From assembly GCA_013399015.1 (NCBI GenBank), contig VWZX01002714.1:5755-69754 (forward strand): DNA of 64,000 nucleotides, written 5' to 3'. The translations under genes and the position numbers were made by a program. How positions within the stretch are numbered: position 1 is the stretch's first letter; the number at the start of each line of letters is the position of its first letter. Below are positions 35,698 through 48,420 of this stretch, one piece after another. Origin of the DNA: Galbula dea. Taxonomy: Eukaryota > Chordata > Aves > Piciformes > Galbulidae. The notes under the pieces were generated by a model. The model saw only the letters and a program-made list of their open reading frames with translations. It ran no database searches and was not told where the DNA came from.

Positions 35698-38600
35698 CTA
35701 CTCTTACTTTTGCCATTTAATCACGTATTGTTTGCTGGTAGAAGAGATACTCTAAGTATATGAGTGGCTTCAGCTCACCTCTACAGCTTTTCTGTGTATC
35801 TTATGTGGAATATCCAATTACCTTTCCCAGTGTTAATCTATTGTGGATGCAAGGCTGCTTCACTCTCCTGTTCTTTCTTAAACAGAGAAAGGCTAAGACA
35901 CAGAAAAATTAGTGACAAACTTGGATATTTTAACTTTCACTTCCGCAAATCCTTTTCTATAGCCTTATCAGTTGGTGTAATTTTAGGTCCTCACCATAAC
36001 ACCACCTCCAAAGGGAAAAGCAGATACCTGTAGCTTTAATAAATATGAATTTGGATAGTCCCTATGTAATTTGTCTTGTATTTAGACATACCATCTGTGG
36101 ATTACTGACTCCAGCCTCCTCATCTTCCCTTGGCAGTGTTTTTAACTTTGATCCCTCTAGGAAATTGAGAAGACAAAATTTAGTTACCTGATCTGTAGGT
36201 AAGGTCTGGAACTTTGAAAACCAGTCAGCTTTGCTCTCCTGTTCAAGTACTCTGTTCAAGTACATTGCAGTCCTTTAACTTCTTGAGAAACCCAGGACAG
36301 GGTGTATTGATCTTATTTATCTTAAATTACTTCCTAACTTCATGCAGAAATACCAGGAAAAATTAGGTAATTGGCTGAGATTTAACAACAATGTTGACAG
36401 AGCTCAAATACAAAATGGTAGTAAGAATTCTATTATTATTGTTACTACTAGAAGTCCCTTAGAATTGCAATGACAACCCAATTAGTCTCACAGACTGGTG
36501 CATGTGATGGATAGTCTGAGTGGTTGAACAGAATCCACTTGAAACATTCTATTACTCTACTGTATTAGTAACTAGTAACAGTGTGCCCAGTTCCCACAGC
36601 AGCAGTGCAAGAAGGAGGAACATAATCGTTAAAGTAAATTGACCTTTTAATCTTGAAAACATTTGATGATGGTTTTGTTATATGTACACTGAAATTATTG
36701 CAGAGCAAGGAGTTTCTCTCTCAGGTGGAATAATGGACAAGGAGGAGTCATTTTTTAATGTTTCTTCCCTCCTCCTCTCAATGTCTTCAAACGGATTTCT
36801 TGCCCTCTATGTCTCAAAGGTTTTAACGTACAGGTATGTTTTCAGGTCCTGGAAACCTTGATTTTCATGTTTAACTTTGCAGGTACTGGTTGACCATTTC
36901 TGTGGCCCTTGATGGGCACAGGATATCACTACACATGATGTGGCAACAAATGATTAGATCACAGTCAGAGTTAAAGCAGCTTATGCATAAAGTAATACAT
37001 GGAAAGTTTGGTTTTGTTTTGAAACCAGTAATAGCTGTGTTTCAAAGTATGATTTTTGATCTTTGTCTCTATGGAGTCTCACTCTAAAACCCCCAGGATA
37101 CCTGATCTGAATTTTGAGGAGTCCACCCTTTAGATTTCCTCTGTACTTGTTGGTCATAGAATACAATGCATTTGAGCAATGTTTCCAAGATAAAGTGCAC
37201 CAGGCTCCCAGTTTCCAGTCTGTCAGTCCATGATGACCTGAGGTTCCCAGAGTGGCAGTCAGGCTCAGGTTTCCTGGGGTTTTTTGCAGCACAGCTGGGT
37301 TTTTGAAAATCTCATGAGCCTCAGTTCTTGCTGGAATTGTCTTTTGGTTTCAAAAGGCAGGCCATGGGAAAAATTAACAGCCATCAGTACTTCTAGTATC
37401 ATTGCTTGCGCAGCACATCTTCTCAAAATTCTTTATACCCCTTTTCAGGTTTTTCCCTTAGATGAAACCTCCTTCTAGGATACTTTCTCTATACATACAA
37501 TTATTTTTAAAAGAACTCTGCTGAATTTTTAAATTTTAAAGAGCATCTTAACTGACTGAGGAGGTGCTTGTCCTGCAAACCATTGAATGAAGGAAAAACT
37601 ATAGGGGAAATAAAAAAGACAACTTTCTGTGTTTATTCTGCTCTTCGTTTTTTCTCCATGTTTCTGTTGTTTGTCTCCTGGAGACAGAATAATGGGTTAA
37701 ATGAATTTTTGATCTGATATAGTAAAATTACTCCTGTTTGCTTGCATTCTGTTCTGGATTTGTGGGATGTACAGTCTCAGCAGTGTCTTCTGTTGCAGCT
37801 GGACATACCTATTTACTCTGCTTTGGACTTCCCACTTAAGGACACATAATTCTGTAAGTTCAATACCCTTAGGAAGACCAAGAACTTTAACTTTGAAAGA
37901 ATAGAGACTTTTTGATAACAAAATATCTTCCAGTTTCTTGGAACCATGAATGAAATGGGTTTTTTACAAGATCTGCAAGACCCAGAAGAGAACCCTACCT
38001 TTATTAAGGAAGAGCTCCTGAAGAGTTAAAAATTCCTAAAGAACTTCAAAGTTCCTTTTTAATAAAAAAGTTCCTGAAGAAGAAAAGCCATAAGCACACA
38101 TACAAGCAAAACTCTCTGCCTTACACATATTTAAGAGATGACTGAGAGACATGTATAATGGAAGGCTTTAGACGAACTGTGCAAGTTGACTGAAGCACCG
38201 TTTCAGCTGAGAGTTCACTGGGATCCATTGGCAGGATCGATGGCAAAGTGTGGACACCTTGCAAACTAATTAGATAAATGGCTCTCATCCTTGAGAGGCC
38301 AGTTGTCCTTCTACGAAGGTTAAGACTTTCTGTACTGCAAATTCCTGAAACAACACTTTGTCTATGTGAAACGAGCCATGAGAGTACTGCACAGGTATAT
38401 GAAAACCTCATTACTTTCCTTGTCTAGTATTACAGTAAAATTAGCATGCTGAAAAACAATTGCTGTAACTGAACTGAGAGCCTGCTAGGGAAAATCCATT
38501 TCAAAATACGGATTTAATAACGTTTTACATAAAGGGAAGCATCAGTATTGCCAGAAAGTCTTTATAGTAGAATTCAGAATTGTAGTACAATTCTGAATGC

Positions 38601-41600
38601 TTTCTACTGGTGAGACAAATTACTGTGATTTTTTTCAGTCCCACAATTACAAAGAATGTTATAAAGCAAATTACAACTAGTGTTTCAACTCATGCAAAAA
38701 AAGGTAAACAAAATGGCAGGCGTAGTTAAATTTGAGTTGCATTTCCAAAGCATATCATTTATTTTAATGCTTAAGGCTAGAGAAGGGGAAGAGAGGATCT
38801 GTGTGTTGAACAAAAGGCCATAGTGGAACTGGACAAATTCACTCTTTTCCTTCCCCAAAAGAATAGTCTCATATTCAAATAATTATTGGAGACTGAGGCC
38901 AAAATATCAAGTATTCTTATATCGGTCATCTGTCTTAACCCATTAATAAGCATTATTGGTCTGGCCTAACAAGCATCTGAAACAATAGTATGTAGAAAAT
39001 CTGAACATCCATGAAGAACTTCCTTGAATAAGTCTGAAAAGAGCAGTTTTGTCCTCTCTTAAAAAAAAAAACAAACCAACAACAAAAACAGAATCAAAAG
39101 AACTCACACCTTCACTTAGTCAGTTAAGGCAAACAGGCTCTAAGGAGCCACTTTTCTACTACCTATGTCAAAGATCCTGTATTCTGAGCACTTTCAAAAA
39201 GAAGTCGTTGATTTTCAGACTTATGAAAGAAAAAATGACATAAATTGAATTCAGACACTGCTTCACCCTCCTTTAAGCAGCAAACATAGACTCTACCTTT
39301 CTCATTAATGCAAACATAGAAACACTGATAGCATTAGTCTGGATAACAATGAACCAGCACTAGTCACCTCATCAAGATGAGGGTCGTTATTGTTGGAAGG
39401 GCAGTGCCAGAAAACCCATGTTGCTCTGCATTTAGGTCTCTGGCCATCATACTGATTCATTGTGTTCAGGTTAAAAAGAGAAAAATGTAAAATAAACATA
39501 GCATTTTCCCCCAAATGAGCTACTCTTAATGTAAATGTTTCCATGTTTGTCAAACTGTTACTTTCAACAAAAGGGAACATAACATGAATCATAACAGAGA
39601 AGTCTTCTTTTCACCCTAATAACACTGCTACTTTATTGATCATTTAAAATGAGATGTAAATATTTAAAATACCTATTGCTCTGCCCTCTGAGGTTTTATA
39701 TCTAAATTTCCTAGATAAACCCAATTGTCATTTTACAGCTGTAATCCTGTTCTCAGGAAGTAAAATCCTGTAAAAGAACTAGGTGAAAATGAGATTTAAA
39801 GGAAAAGCTCTAGAAGTTACTGTACATTCAGGTGTATAAAAAATTTACAGATTCTGTAACATACCTCTGTGAGGGAAAACAGTCACTTAAGGATGCATTA
39901 ATTATGTAAGACGTGATTCTAAGTTACTCATCAGAGCACTTATTTAAATCCCTAATGCAGCCCAGGCCTTACTTTTTAGAAAGAAGTCATCTAGTAGCTT
40001 CCATCACAAGTTCAAAGCACCATCCCCACATTACTAACCTCTCCCTTAAAGAAGTCTCCAAAAAGGGATGGATCTCTTTAGGTGGAGCCTGCACTAGAAA
40101 GTTATTGCCCCTACCGAGATCACAGACTAACTTAAAGATCCTGCCATTGTCACAGCTGCCATAAGTGCCCCCTTATGTCTGCACAGTCTGCATCATATAT
40201 AGAGCATGGCTGAGTAGTTTCGTCTTTCTGATGTTCATAACATCAGCAAGAAGAAACACTGCTCCCTTTTCTGCCTCTCCTCAGCAGCAGATTTAGCCTT
40301 ATGGCAGTCAAGGATTGATGAAGATTAACTTTCTTCTCTCAGGTGTCAAGAAGGATCATGGTCTGGCTTGTGCAGAGTACAAACAAAATTAAAGGTATAT
40401 ATAGGGATTTCTCCCCCTGGGTACAAAGCCTGGAATGAGCCAGATGTGGAGGTATTTTGAAAGCAGATATTTTCCTTCTGGCCTTTTCTGAGCAGCATGT
40501 GGAACAGACTGAAAGCCATCCCACCCTGGGAGGTTATCTGAAGCAGGGTGGGGGGCTTGGCCAGTGAGTGTTTTCTTCTGCTCTGTTCTTGCTGGTCATT
40601 TCCCTGCAAACTGAGAAAGGGAGAAACCCCTGTATTGCTCTCTAGTTGCAACAGTGTCAATCTACCTGGGTGTATAGGAGGCTACAGCACTGTGTGCTGC
40701 TGCTCAAATCAGCTTCAGACATCCTTCCACTGGATACTGAAAATGTGTTCTGGATGTTTGCAGGAGGTAATGTAAACTGATGACACAGGTGCAGGCTTCA
40801 GGGCTCTGAACCATACACAGAGAATAAAAATAACATAAGACATGCAAATTAGGGTGATGTCAAGCAGTAAAACTATTCAGAACTACATTTAAATTTATGT
40901 TTTGACATATGTTTTGACAGAAGAGATTGAAAGATTAAAATTAATTGTTAAATAGCTGACATGTGACCCGGAAGTAATAGGCAGTGTCAGTATCACTGTC
41001 AGTACCACAGTTCACATGGATTTTTTTTTCACATTTAAGTAATCCATAATGTATTGATTTTATGAAGTTTCCTTCACATTTTATTTCCTAATTGTAATGA
41101 GCTGTAATATACTTGAACCTGTGCAGTTTATTTCCAAACAACATCCATCGCTTAGGCAAGTTTTCCTGTCCTTGAATCTAGACGTAAGTCTGATGTTTCA
41201 CATAGTAAGAAGAAAACTACACTTCAGAAAGGTCTCAGAGGGCAAAAGCTAGAAACAGAAATACAGGTGAATTTGGAAACCTAGACTACAGACAGATATT
41301 TTCAAAAGTGACAAAACTAAAATTACTTATTAAACCATCACTCAAAAAGTAGAGGTAAATCTGGTGAAAGCTGAGACTCCATCTTGGTTAGGTGGCGAGG
41401 GTAACCTCTTTTTGAAAAGGGTGTGTTCAAAAATCATACTGCACTGCTGTATCTCCAACTGTGCAACCTAATCAGAGGATGTCTCTGAGTCACTATGACT
41501 TGTGAAAATTCTCCTCACCATTAAAAATATCTGGCATTTCCTGGGAGACTAAAGTCAGATTATTTCCTATGAACATCCTCTCTTCAGGGAGGATATGAGT

Positions 41601-42149
41601 TCCTCCTGATGGAAGTGCTACAAGTACTGTGAGGATTACATTTTATTCTTTGGAATGAGCATTTCTTCATACCTCTCCTTGCAATATTTATTTTGTAAAT
41701 TTTAGCGCATTTCAGTTTACATGCTGATTAAGAGATCAGTCTCCATTTACCTTTAAAAATGGGAGATGGCTAGTATCCAACTAGGTGGAAGCTTCTTCAG
41801 TTATTTGCATTACTCCAAGTCTGGCATAATCTAATAAAAATCCTTTTGGTGTCACTGAGCATTTAACAGTGGTTGACTTTAATCAATAGTAACAGCCCTA
41901 CTCCATTATAATTTAACAGCATGATGTCTCTGGAGAGTGTTACAAATTACAATATGCAAAGCAGAATGAGAATAACATAATCCATTGTTTTAGAGTGGGT
42001 CTCTTTCAGCTGCTTGTGCCATATTTGGTTGTTGTTGCATCTTCTTTCTCTGATAGCTTAGGATAGCTAATAACAAACAGATGGGATGAGAAGGTGTGAG
42101 AGACCAAGCAGAAAGATCAAACTAACTCTGGCATTCCTGTCAACAGATA
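35698..42149. other. Long gene-free stretch
   Basis: Over 6 kb of AT-rich single-copy-like sequence. I see a hairpin at 38572-38598 and no supported gene, RNA or transposon. Confidence 0.5.
38572..38598. repeat. Perfect 13-bp hairpin, 1-nt centre
   Basis: ATTCAGAATTGTA, G, then the exact complement TACAATTCTGAAT. Beyond a 4-nt bulge the outer bases AGTAGA and TCTACT extend the pairing to about 19 bp. Such a tight loop favours a cruciform over an RNA hairpin; no miRNA call is made. Confidence 0.75.
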
Positions 42150-42436
42150 AGGGAAGCCCAGCAAACAAGACAAGGGGCAATGGTTGTAAGCTGAAGCATA
42201 GGAGATTCCGTGTGAACACACATAGAAATGTTTTCCCAGTTCAGGTGCCAGAGCACTGGAACAGACTGCCCAGAGAGGTTGTGGAGTCTCCTTCTCTGGA
42301 GGTATTCAAAACCCGTCTGGACGCGTTTCTGTGTGACCTGTTCTAGGGAATTCTGCTGTGGCAGGGGGTTGGACTAGATGATTTTTCAAGGTCCCTTCCA
42401 ACTCCTAATATTCTGTGATTCTGTCATTCTGTGATA
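42150..42436 (+). mobile_element. CR1 LINE 3' end
   Basis: It starts with the ACAAGACAAGGGGCAATGG block, continues through CACTGGAACAGACTGCCCAG and GGGTTGGACTAGATGATTTT, and ends ATTCTGTGATTCTGTCATTC. Short, 5'-truncated and relatively little diverged. Confidence 0.85.
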
Positions 42437-42759
42437 AGTCTCTGAAACAAAGAAAAGGGAGCGTTTATTGCAGACCTGGCAGAAAAAAAAAGAGAATAAA
42501 AGTGAGTGAAGGCTTCCTGGAATTTCTCAAGCACTCACTAATGACTGGGCCTAAGCCCCCTCATGTCTGAAGGAAGAATGTCTCAAGACATAAATTCCCA
42601 GAAATTAAACTCTCTGGGCTTTACAAGGACATGACCATCTGGACTTTGCTGGGAAATGAACTCTCAAAACAATGGCTACATCAGAGCAAAAAGGTGGACC
42701 ATACTGAGGAACCATGTATAAAAAGGGGAGATGAGAGCCTTGGTTTTCTGGAATTTTAC

Positions 42760-44275
42760 AGAATCATAGAATTGTCAGAGTTGGAAAGTACCTTAAAGAT
42801 CATCTAGTTCCAACCTTCCTACCTGGCAGGGACACCATCCACTAGATCAGGTTGCCCAGAGACCCATCCATCCTGACCTTAAAATATTCCAGGGATGGGG
42901 CTTCCATAACCTCTCTGGGAAACCTGTTCCACTGTCTCACCACCCTAACAGTGAAGAACTTCCACCTAATATTTGATCTAAATCTACACGCCTCTAGCTT
43001 ACATCCATTTCTTCTGGTTCTGTCACTATCTTACCTCCTAAAAAGTCCCTCATCAGCTTTCTTGTAGGCCATACACTAGATCAGAGCAACCCAAACAAGG
43101 ACAGATCCCCAACCAACCTTTTCTTCCAGGGATGGTACTTCCACAACCTCTCTGGGAAACCTGTTCCACTGTCTCATCACCCTAACAGTGAAGAACTTCC
43201 TCCTAATGTCTAATCTAAATCTACACTCCTCAAGCTTGCAACCATTCCCCTAGTTCTGTCACTATCTGTCCTCCTAAAAAGTCCTTCACCAGCTCTCTTG
43301 TAAGCCCCCTTCTGATACTGGTAGGCCACAATAAGGTCTTCTCCAAGACTTCTCTTCTCCAGACTGAACAACCCCAACTCTCTCAGCATGTCCTTGTAGG
43401 AGAGGTGCTCCAGCCCTCTGATCGTTCTCATGACCCTTCTCTGGACTCACTCCTGCACTTCCATATCCCTCTTGTAATAGGGGCTCCAGAACTGGATGTA
43501 ATATTCCAGGTGGGGTCTGATGAGAGCAGACTCGAGGGGGAGAATTACTCCCCTCCACCTGCTGGCTACACTCTTCTTGATGTAGCCCAGGATACAGTTG
43601 GCCATCTGGGCTGCAAGCACTCACTGGTTGCTCATGTTGAGCTTCTCATCCACCAACACCCCCAAGTCTCTTTCCTCAGGGCTGCTCTCAAGCCAATCTC
43701 TGCCCAGCCTGTACTAGTGCTTGGGATTGCCCCGATCCAGATGTAGGACCTTGCACTTGTGCTTGTTGAACTTCCTGAGGTTGGCATGGACCCACCTCTC
43801 CAGCCTGTCCAGGTCCCTCTGGATGGGATCAATCCCATTCAGCGAGTCAACAGTACCACGCAGCTTGGTGTTGCTGGCAAACTTCCTTAGGGTGCACTCA
43901 ACGCCACTGTCCACGTTGCTGACAAAGATGTTGAACAAGACTGGTCCCAGTATTGATTCTTGAGGGACTCCACTTGTCACTGGCCTCCACTTGGACGTGG
44001 ATCCATTGACAGCTACTCTTTGGGTGTGGCCATCAAGCCAATTCTTTATCCACTGAGGAATCCATCCATAAAACCTATATTCCACCCTCTTAGAGACCAG
44101 GATATCGTGTGGGACAGTATCAAAGGCTTTGCTCCAGTCCAGGTAAATGATGCCAGTTGCTCTTCCCCTATCTATTGATGTTGTGACCTTTTCATAGAAG
44201 GCCACCAGATCTGACCGGCATGATTTACCCTTGGTGAAGCCATGTTGATTATACCCAATCACCTCTTCATTATCC
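42760..44275 (-). mobile_element. CR1 LINE with internal tandem duplication
   Basis: A minus-strand CR1: the tail at the left (AGAATCATAGAATTGTCAGA), then 3' UTR and distal ORF2, but the region 42840-43072 recurs at about 43078-43310. The block ACCTCTCTGGGAAACCTGTT occurs twice, 238 bp apart. The second copy has no 3' tail of its own, so this is a partial tandem duplication and not a nested CR1. ORF2 RT follows up to 44262. Confidence 0.82.
43714..44262 (-). pseudogene. CR1 ORF2 reverse transcriptase fragment, catalytic box mutated
   Basis: An open stretch of about 180 codons encodes the CR1 RT core: NQHGFTKGKSCRSDLVAF, IIYLDWSKAFDTVPHDIL, WIKNWLDGHTQRVAVNG, VTSGVPQESILGPVLFNIF. The catalytic FADD is replaced by FASN (FASNTKLRG), so it cannot polymerise. 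Residues further downstream continue in other frames. The copy is 5'-truncated in the fingers, with no start codon and no endonuclease. Confidence 0.85.
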
Positions 44276-44349
44276 TTCTATTTCTGGGTGAGCACTCTCA
44301 ATGGAAAAAAAGAAACATTGGCTGGATCAACACTAGAACAAAGGACTGG

Positions 44350-44480
44350 TGATTTTTTTTTCTCTTTTCCCCTTTCCCTTTCCCCCCCTTTCCCTTTTTC
44401 CCCTTTTCTTTTCTCTCTCTTTCCCCCCTTCTTTTTTCCCCTTTTCTCCTTTCCTTGATTCTCTCTCTCTGCCCCTTCTT
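44350..44480. repeat. Polypyrimidine C/T tract
   Basis: About 130 bp of almost pure T and C (CCCTTTCCC and TTTTCCCC units) inside the candidate LTR. Confidence 0.85.
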
Positions 44481-44727
44481 TTAGCTCCTCCTTTTAAATA
44501 TCAAGTATCACAAAGCCTATCTATATCACCTATCATTAAGTATTTTTCTATCCATATCTCCTATCAGAGTGTTTTGCCTATCTATGTTGCATACCGCAGA
44601 TTGTTTTATGTATATTTAATATTATGCCCAATATTGTAGGCATATTTAGGAAAATAAATTGCTCACTGTCCATGGACCTCAGCTGTTTGTTCACCTCAGT
44701 TTCAACAAAGGGAATGCACAAACCTCA

Positions 44728-45744
44728 GTCACCATTGCCCTTCTCCAGTGGGATGTGAGAGAAAATATGCTCTCTGTCCCTCTGTTTGTACAGCGACAAT
44801 TTCAATACTTCTTTTACCAAGATCTGGACTAGAACACTCTTGTATCAGACAACAAAACTGTCCTTAATGAAGTCCTTCATCTTTTTGAGAACCTGAAGTT
44901 AAAGCTTGTTTTTTTGCAGTACAAAGTAGATTGTTTATCACCAGGGCTTTACAATAATAAAGTAAAATTCTCACCACTATTACAGTCATGGTCAGAAGTA
45001 GCAGACATCAACTCTGTGCTTTTTTTCCCAAAACCTCTTACCAAATGATTTTGCAGTTCACAGAAGAAATGAATATTTCTTGAATATTTCAAAACTCTTG
45101 AATATTTCAAACATCAACAGTCTAATTAACATTAACAGCATTATCATTTGGATGATTAGCTGCTTTTGGGCCTGAATCATACATTTAATGAGAACAGTGA
45201 AGCACCAAAAAATCCTCTAAAAAATAACCCAAGAAGAAAAGGAGAAGCCAGCTGTCTTGGTTATCCTTTACTAGAAAGACTTTCTACATGTCAGAAATTC
45301 AGATATGCAAAGTTAACAGTCCTTTCCTGGCTAAGTGTAAAATCGGTGTTGTATTCACATCTTGTAGAACGAGTGTGCCTAATGAAAAGACTCAGGTGCT
45401 GTTAAGTGTTCATTGTCTTGTTCATTGATCATCATTCTGACCGTTCTTCTGCAGCAGCAACCCAAGACTATGAAATTAATAACTATCTTGCAGATTCTTT
45501 GCCTAGGCTGTGCAAGAGGGCAAATAAAGCTTGGGGTTTTCTTAAATGCAAGGACCTAGGCAAGTTCTACAAACTCATACTTCAGATATTCAGAAGGTCA
45601 ATGGATTACATGACAAGAGCAATAAGAGTAGCTGATTATCCTTGTGGACCAAATAACAAGTACTGTGGTTTGAGCTCTGCCAGTGGATAGAAAGTATAAT
45701 TAGAACCACGGTATATCAGGAGAAGAGGTATATAATATATGGGG
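44728..45744. other. Gene-free stretch
   Basis: No recognisable element. A 94-codon ORF at 45406-45690 has no clear homology that I can name. Confidence 0.4.
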
Positions 45745-45950
45745 TGGAAGCTGCAAGAGACCAGCCCACATCCCATCGCAACCTCCTTTCAGGTAGAGGG
45801 AGAGGTAAGGTAAGGGCTCAGGGAGACCTTATCTCCCTCTACAACTGTCTGAAAGGAGGTTGTAATGGGCTGTGGACTGGTCTCTTCTCTTCAGCCATAC
45901 TTGGAGCCAGAGATATTCTTCTCCCAAGCTTTTATAAGAATTCAATTTCT
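45745..45950 (+). mobile_element. CR1 scrap with inverted duplication
   Basis: The right part (45815-45920) reads as the CR1 distal ORF2 block GGGAGACCTTATCTCCCTCT...GAAAGGAGGTTGTAATGGGC. An inverted, slightly shorter copy of the same block precedes it. Left arm 45757-45805 and right arm 45832-45884 pair over about 48 bp with a few mismatches around a 27-bp loop. Confidence 0.7.
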
Positions 45951-45999
45951 TAATTAAAAAATGGTCCAAATTCTGTTTAACCTTAGAGTAGTAAAAGCA

Positions 46000-46095
46000 T
46001 CTTCTTATCCTGTTGGCTTGGGTGGGTTTTTTGTTTGTTCTCAGGGTTTTTTGCTTGTTTGTTTTGTTGTTGTTGGGTTTTTTTCCACACAAATC
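46000..46095. repeat. T/G-rich low-complexity run
   Basis: GGGTTTTTTGTTTGTT and GTTTTGTTGTTGTTGGG-type sequence. It yields a spurious hydrophobic ORF. Confidence 0.75.
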
Positions 46096-46410
46096 TACCG
46101 ATTTGTTAAAAGAAGAGCTCAAGAATGAAAAAAGAAGCCAAGAGAGCAGGCATCTGTGGTTAAGACCTCTTTATAACTACAAAGTACGGTTTGATATACA
46201 ATCCATCATTCACTATTCTGCTGAGCGAAGTGCATTAGAATCAAGAGCCAACACCATGCAGAAATTACTAGTATTGGCTCAAGTTTGTCCTCTCTTTCAT
46301 TCAAGTTTCTCCAGGCAAACAGGTGTGGGGCAGTTTGTTCAGCAGTTCATGCAGGCAGGATGTGCAGGGTGGGTGAACAGGGGAGTGCTATCCTTCTTTA
46401 GGCTTCAGAA

Positions 46411-47110
46411 GTGTGCTACACAAGCAGCCATCGCTTGCCTACGAAACATCTATCAATGATTAACACTAGGAAGAAAGCCACAGCTTGTCAGGAAGTGAAG
46501 AAACAGACAGACCTGCAGCATGAAAAAAGCAGCCACCCAGATGTCTGGCTGTATGGAGTGCCAGTGCCTGTTGCTTATTACAGAAGGTTGCTTGTGAGGT
46601 GTGAGCAAGGAAATGATCTGTTCTGCCTGCTGGCAGAGCTGAAGGAGGAAGTGGAGAGATTAAGAACTACCAGGGAGTGTGAGAGAGAGAAACTGGTGGA
46701 GTCACTCCCTGACTTCCCCAAAACGTTCTCAGCAGGAGGTCTCCCCTTGTGGAAGGAAGAATCCGTTAGTGTCTCACTACCAGGTAGAAGGATTAGATGA
46801 CAGGGGAGAAGTCACTGCTCGGTATGCCAGGTGAGCCCTTTCCCAGCTAGCTTCACCTTCCCGGATGCCTATGTACAATAGATATGAGGCCCTGGAACTA
46901 GATAAGCAGACATGGGACCAAGAGGACATGAGTCCTTCTGGTTGGAAGGGTTGCCAAGGCAGGACAGCCTGCTTCTCACATTAGTACCGCCTCTGTTCAG
47001 AAGAAAAGACAAGTTATTGTCATTGGTGACTCTACTCTGAGGGAAACAGGGTCCAAGATGCCAAGTGGAACCAACACACAGGGAAGTCTCCTGCCTCCCT
47101 GAGTCCAAGG
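46411..47110 (+). pseudogene. CR1 ORF1 remnant
   Basis: Residues ELKEEVERLRTTRECERE (about 46637-46690) form the coiled coil seen in CR1 ORF1. Some 330 bp downstream, in another frame, VIVIGDSTLRETG (about 47013-47050) retains the GDS of the SGNH/GDSL esterase block. The frame is interrupted at about 46800 and again later. The equivalent domains in the 1-870 copy are in the same order, supporting the call. In active relatives ORF1 protein is thought to bind nucleic acid and membrane or lipid; no activity is expected here. Confidence 0.72.
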
Positions 47111-47654
47111 TAGGGGATTTTACTAGGAAACTTCCCAGTCTGATGAGGAGCTCAGACTATTTTCCTCTTCTAGTTATCCAAGTTGGCTCTGATGAGGTGG
47201 AGGTGAGTAATCCAAGGGCCATTTAAAAAGAGTTCAGGGCCTTGGGTCACTTAATAGAAGGCACAGGAGTACAGCTAATATTTTCCTCTCTTCCCACAGT
47301 AGCTGAGGAAAATATTGATAGGAATAGGAAGACCCAATCTGTCTATGTATAGCTGCAAAATTGGTGTCACCATGGAAACTTTGGATTCTTCTGTCCTGGG
47401 AGGGTCTATTCATCCCCTGGTCTGTGGGCATACAATGGGATGCAACTTTCTCACAGGAATAGAAGGGTAATGTCTTATGAGCTGATAGACAGGGCTTTAT
47501 ACTAGGTTATAAGTGGGAAGGGGACAGAACCAGACATGACAGAGATGAGAGGTGGGTTGGTTTCCCTAGGTCTGAGAGGTCAAGTGCTGTTGAAATACTA
47601 TTGCCTGACTCAAGGGTTGGTGAGTATAAAGGGTCACTTTTGAAATGTTTTTAC

Positions 47655-48420
47655 ACCAATGCATGCAGCATGAGGAATAAGCAAGAAGAGCTTGAAGTAC
47701 TGGCCTGATCTCAGAGTTATGATGTTATTCTTCTAAGTGAAACATGGTGGGATGAGTCCTGTGACTGGTGTGCCATGGTGGATGGTTATAAGGTCTTCAG
47801 GAAAGACAGGCAGGGCAGAAGAGGTGGGTGTGTGGCATTGTATGTAACAGAGGGACTTCAATGCACTCAACTTGCTACTGGTAATGACAAGGTTGACAGC
47901 CTCTGGATAAGGATTAAGGGACAAACAAATAAAGCCGATGTGGTTGTGGATGTCTACTATAGGTCACCCAGTCAATGTGAAGACACAAAAGAATTATTCT
48001 TTGAGGAGCTAAAGGATGCTTGCAAATCATCTGTCCTTGTCCTTATGGGGGATAGAATTGCCAGAGTTGGAAAGGACCTTAAAGTTCATCTAATTCCAAC
48101 CCTGCTGCCTGGTAGGGACACCTTCCACTAGATCAGGTTGCCCAGAGCCCCATCCAGCCTTAAAAAAACGGGAATACCACACTGCTGGTACAGAAAGTCC
48201 AGAAGATTTCTAAAACACCCAGATGATAGCTTCCTGGTACAGGTACTAGGAGAACCAACAAGGAAAGGAGCCCTCTTTGGTTTGTTATTTGTCAACAGAG
48301 AGGGTCTTGTGAGTGATGTGGCCATGTGAGGTGGCCATCTTGGCCACAGAGACCACGAAGCAATTGAGTTTAAAATCTCTGGAGACAGGAGGAAAACTGA
48401 CAGCAAAACTTCCACTCTGT
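47655..48420 (+). pseudogene. CR1 ORF2 endonuclease, split
   Basis: The apurinic-type endonuclease is recognisable: NACSMRNKQEELEVLA, LLSETWWDES, DGYKVFRKDRQGRRGGCVAL, VDVYYRSPSQ and LVLMGD. Right after GD of the usual GDFN motif, a 118-bp reversed CR1 3' end (48049-48166) interrupts it. After that the frame resumes with DDSFLVQVLGEPTRKGA and LVNREGLVSDV. An in-frame stop also sits after EVLA. The nick-making enzyme is therefore dead. Confidence 0.8.
48049..48166 (-). mobile_element. Short CR1 3' end nested in CR1 endonuclease
   Basis: TAGAATTGCCAGAGTTGGAA, then GGACCTTAAAGTTCATCTAA and CAGGTTGCCCAGAGCCCCAT, is a reverse-strand CR1 3' end from the 5665/42760-type subfamily. It interrupts ORF2 of the larger CR1 and so is younger than it. 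Confidence 0.8.

Larger units (their letters stand above)
42564..44722 (+). mobile_element. Candidate LTR split by CR1 insertion
   Basis: The left part (from TGTCTGAAGG) has TATAAAAA at 42717-42724. The right part resumes with GGATCAACACTAGAACAAAG, a long pyrimidine-rich block (44350-44480) and AATAAA at 44653-44658. TTCTGGA before the CR1 and CTGGATCAACAC after it suggest one continuous promoter/leader. CCTCA occurs at 42559-42563 and at 44723-44727, but the second lies after GCACAA and not after a clean CA end, so the TSD is only a candidate. Confidence 0.45.

Noticed and set aside
46013..46100. Hydrophobic ORF as a membrane peptide
   Set aside because: It is a translation of a T/G low-complexity run.
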